IMG/VR virus record: IMGVR_UViG_3300045964_000079 | Coordinates: 1-46,863 of that record | Length of the DNA stretch: 46,863 nucleotides | Source: a virus | Reading direction: 5' to 3' (one strand) | Made by a program: the position numbers and the translations under genes | Notes under the pieces: model-generated | What the model was told of the DNA's origin: nothing | Database searches by the model: none | The model's input: only the letters and a program-made list of their open reading frames with translations | Shown here: in pieces, positions 46,800 to 46,863 of the stretch | Layout: each line of letters opens with the position of its first letter | How positions within the stretch are numbered: position 1 is the stretch's first letter

Positions 46800-46863
46800 C
46801 GGGCGAACAGCTCACGCTCACCGGCATGACCGACACAGCCTACTCGGGCGCATCGCTCACCCG
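46796..46863 (+). CDS. Start of next head gene (3' partial, probable portal)
   Basis: GTG 46796 overlaps the connector stop (GTGA). The visible 22 codons read VTGEQLTLTGMTDTAYSGAS. In lambda-like genomes the portal gene follows here. The window ends before any diagnostic motif, so the naming is by position only. Confidence 0.4.
   Translation, partial: MTGEQLTLTGMTDTAYSGASLT

Overview
The window looks like about 47 kb of a high-GC, tightly packed, temperate tailed phage (or prophage) genome. Lambda-type head genes sit at the right end: a Nu1-like small terminase, a GpA-like large terminase, a gpW-like head-tail connector and the first codons of a probable portal gene. Very long tail-fibre genes sit at the left end, so the missing capsid and tail-tube genes probably lie outside the window (perhaps a circular or permuted map). 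A large serine recombinase and a divergent XRE repressor point to lysogeny. Gene starts are often GTG, or TTG with good Shine-Dalgarno sequences, and stop/start overlaps (ATGA, GTGA, TGATG) are the rule. The host cannot be named from sequence alone; the Nu1/GpA/gpW head module fits a siphovirus of a high-GC, probably Gram-negative bacterium. No tRNA, rRNA, insertion sequence or CRISPR array was seen.

Layout. (1) 1-9.7 kb: baseplate or tail protein, two long tail fibres and small virion genes. (2) 9.6-10.3 kb: reverse-strand repressor and a control region with an inverted-repeat operator and 11-bp-phased direct repeats. (3) 10.3-17.8 kb: recombination and early genes (YqaJ exonuclease, RecT-like annealing protein, serine recombinase, VRR-NUC nuclease) among small zinc-ribbon proteins. 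(4) 17.9-24.6 kb: replication initiator-like protein, many small genes, then a PAPS-reductase-like PP-loop ATPase close to a class II glutamine amidotransferase. (5) 24.6-34.2 kb: about 27 small, mostly unknown genes in several operons. These share a repeated promoter: a 17-bp spacer carrying the operator, an extended -10, often a 5' hairpin, and a distinctive leader before the start codon. (6) 34.2-38.7 kb: mostly reverse-strand genes set in non-coding DNA with extra operator-like sites, a G-quadruplex motif, AGCGCT-rich DNA and two repeat families. (7) 38.7-46.9 kb: a beta-helix tailspike-like protein, two DUF6496 paralogues, a ParB / AT-hook-cupin / IbrA-like / IbrB-like cassette, then the DNA-packaging genes.

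Two things stand out. The first is the dispersed operator-promoter family (seven good promoters plus about seven further or degenerate sites), which implies one regulator controlling the accessory operons and recalls mycobacteriophage stoperators. The second is the pair of PP-loop systems (glutaminase-linked near 23 kb, ParB/cupin-linked near 42 kb), which are candidate DNA- or nucleotide-modifying pathways.
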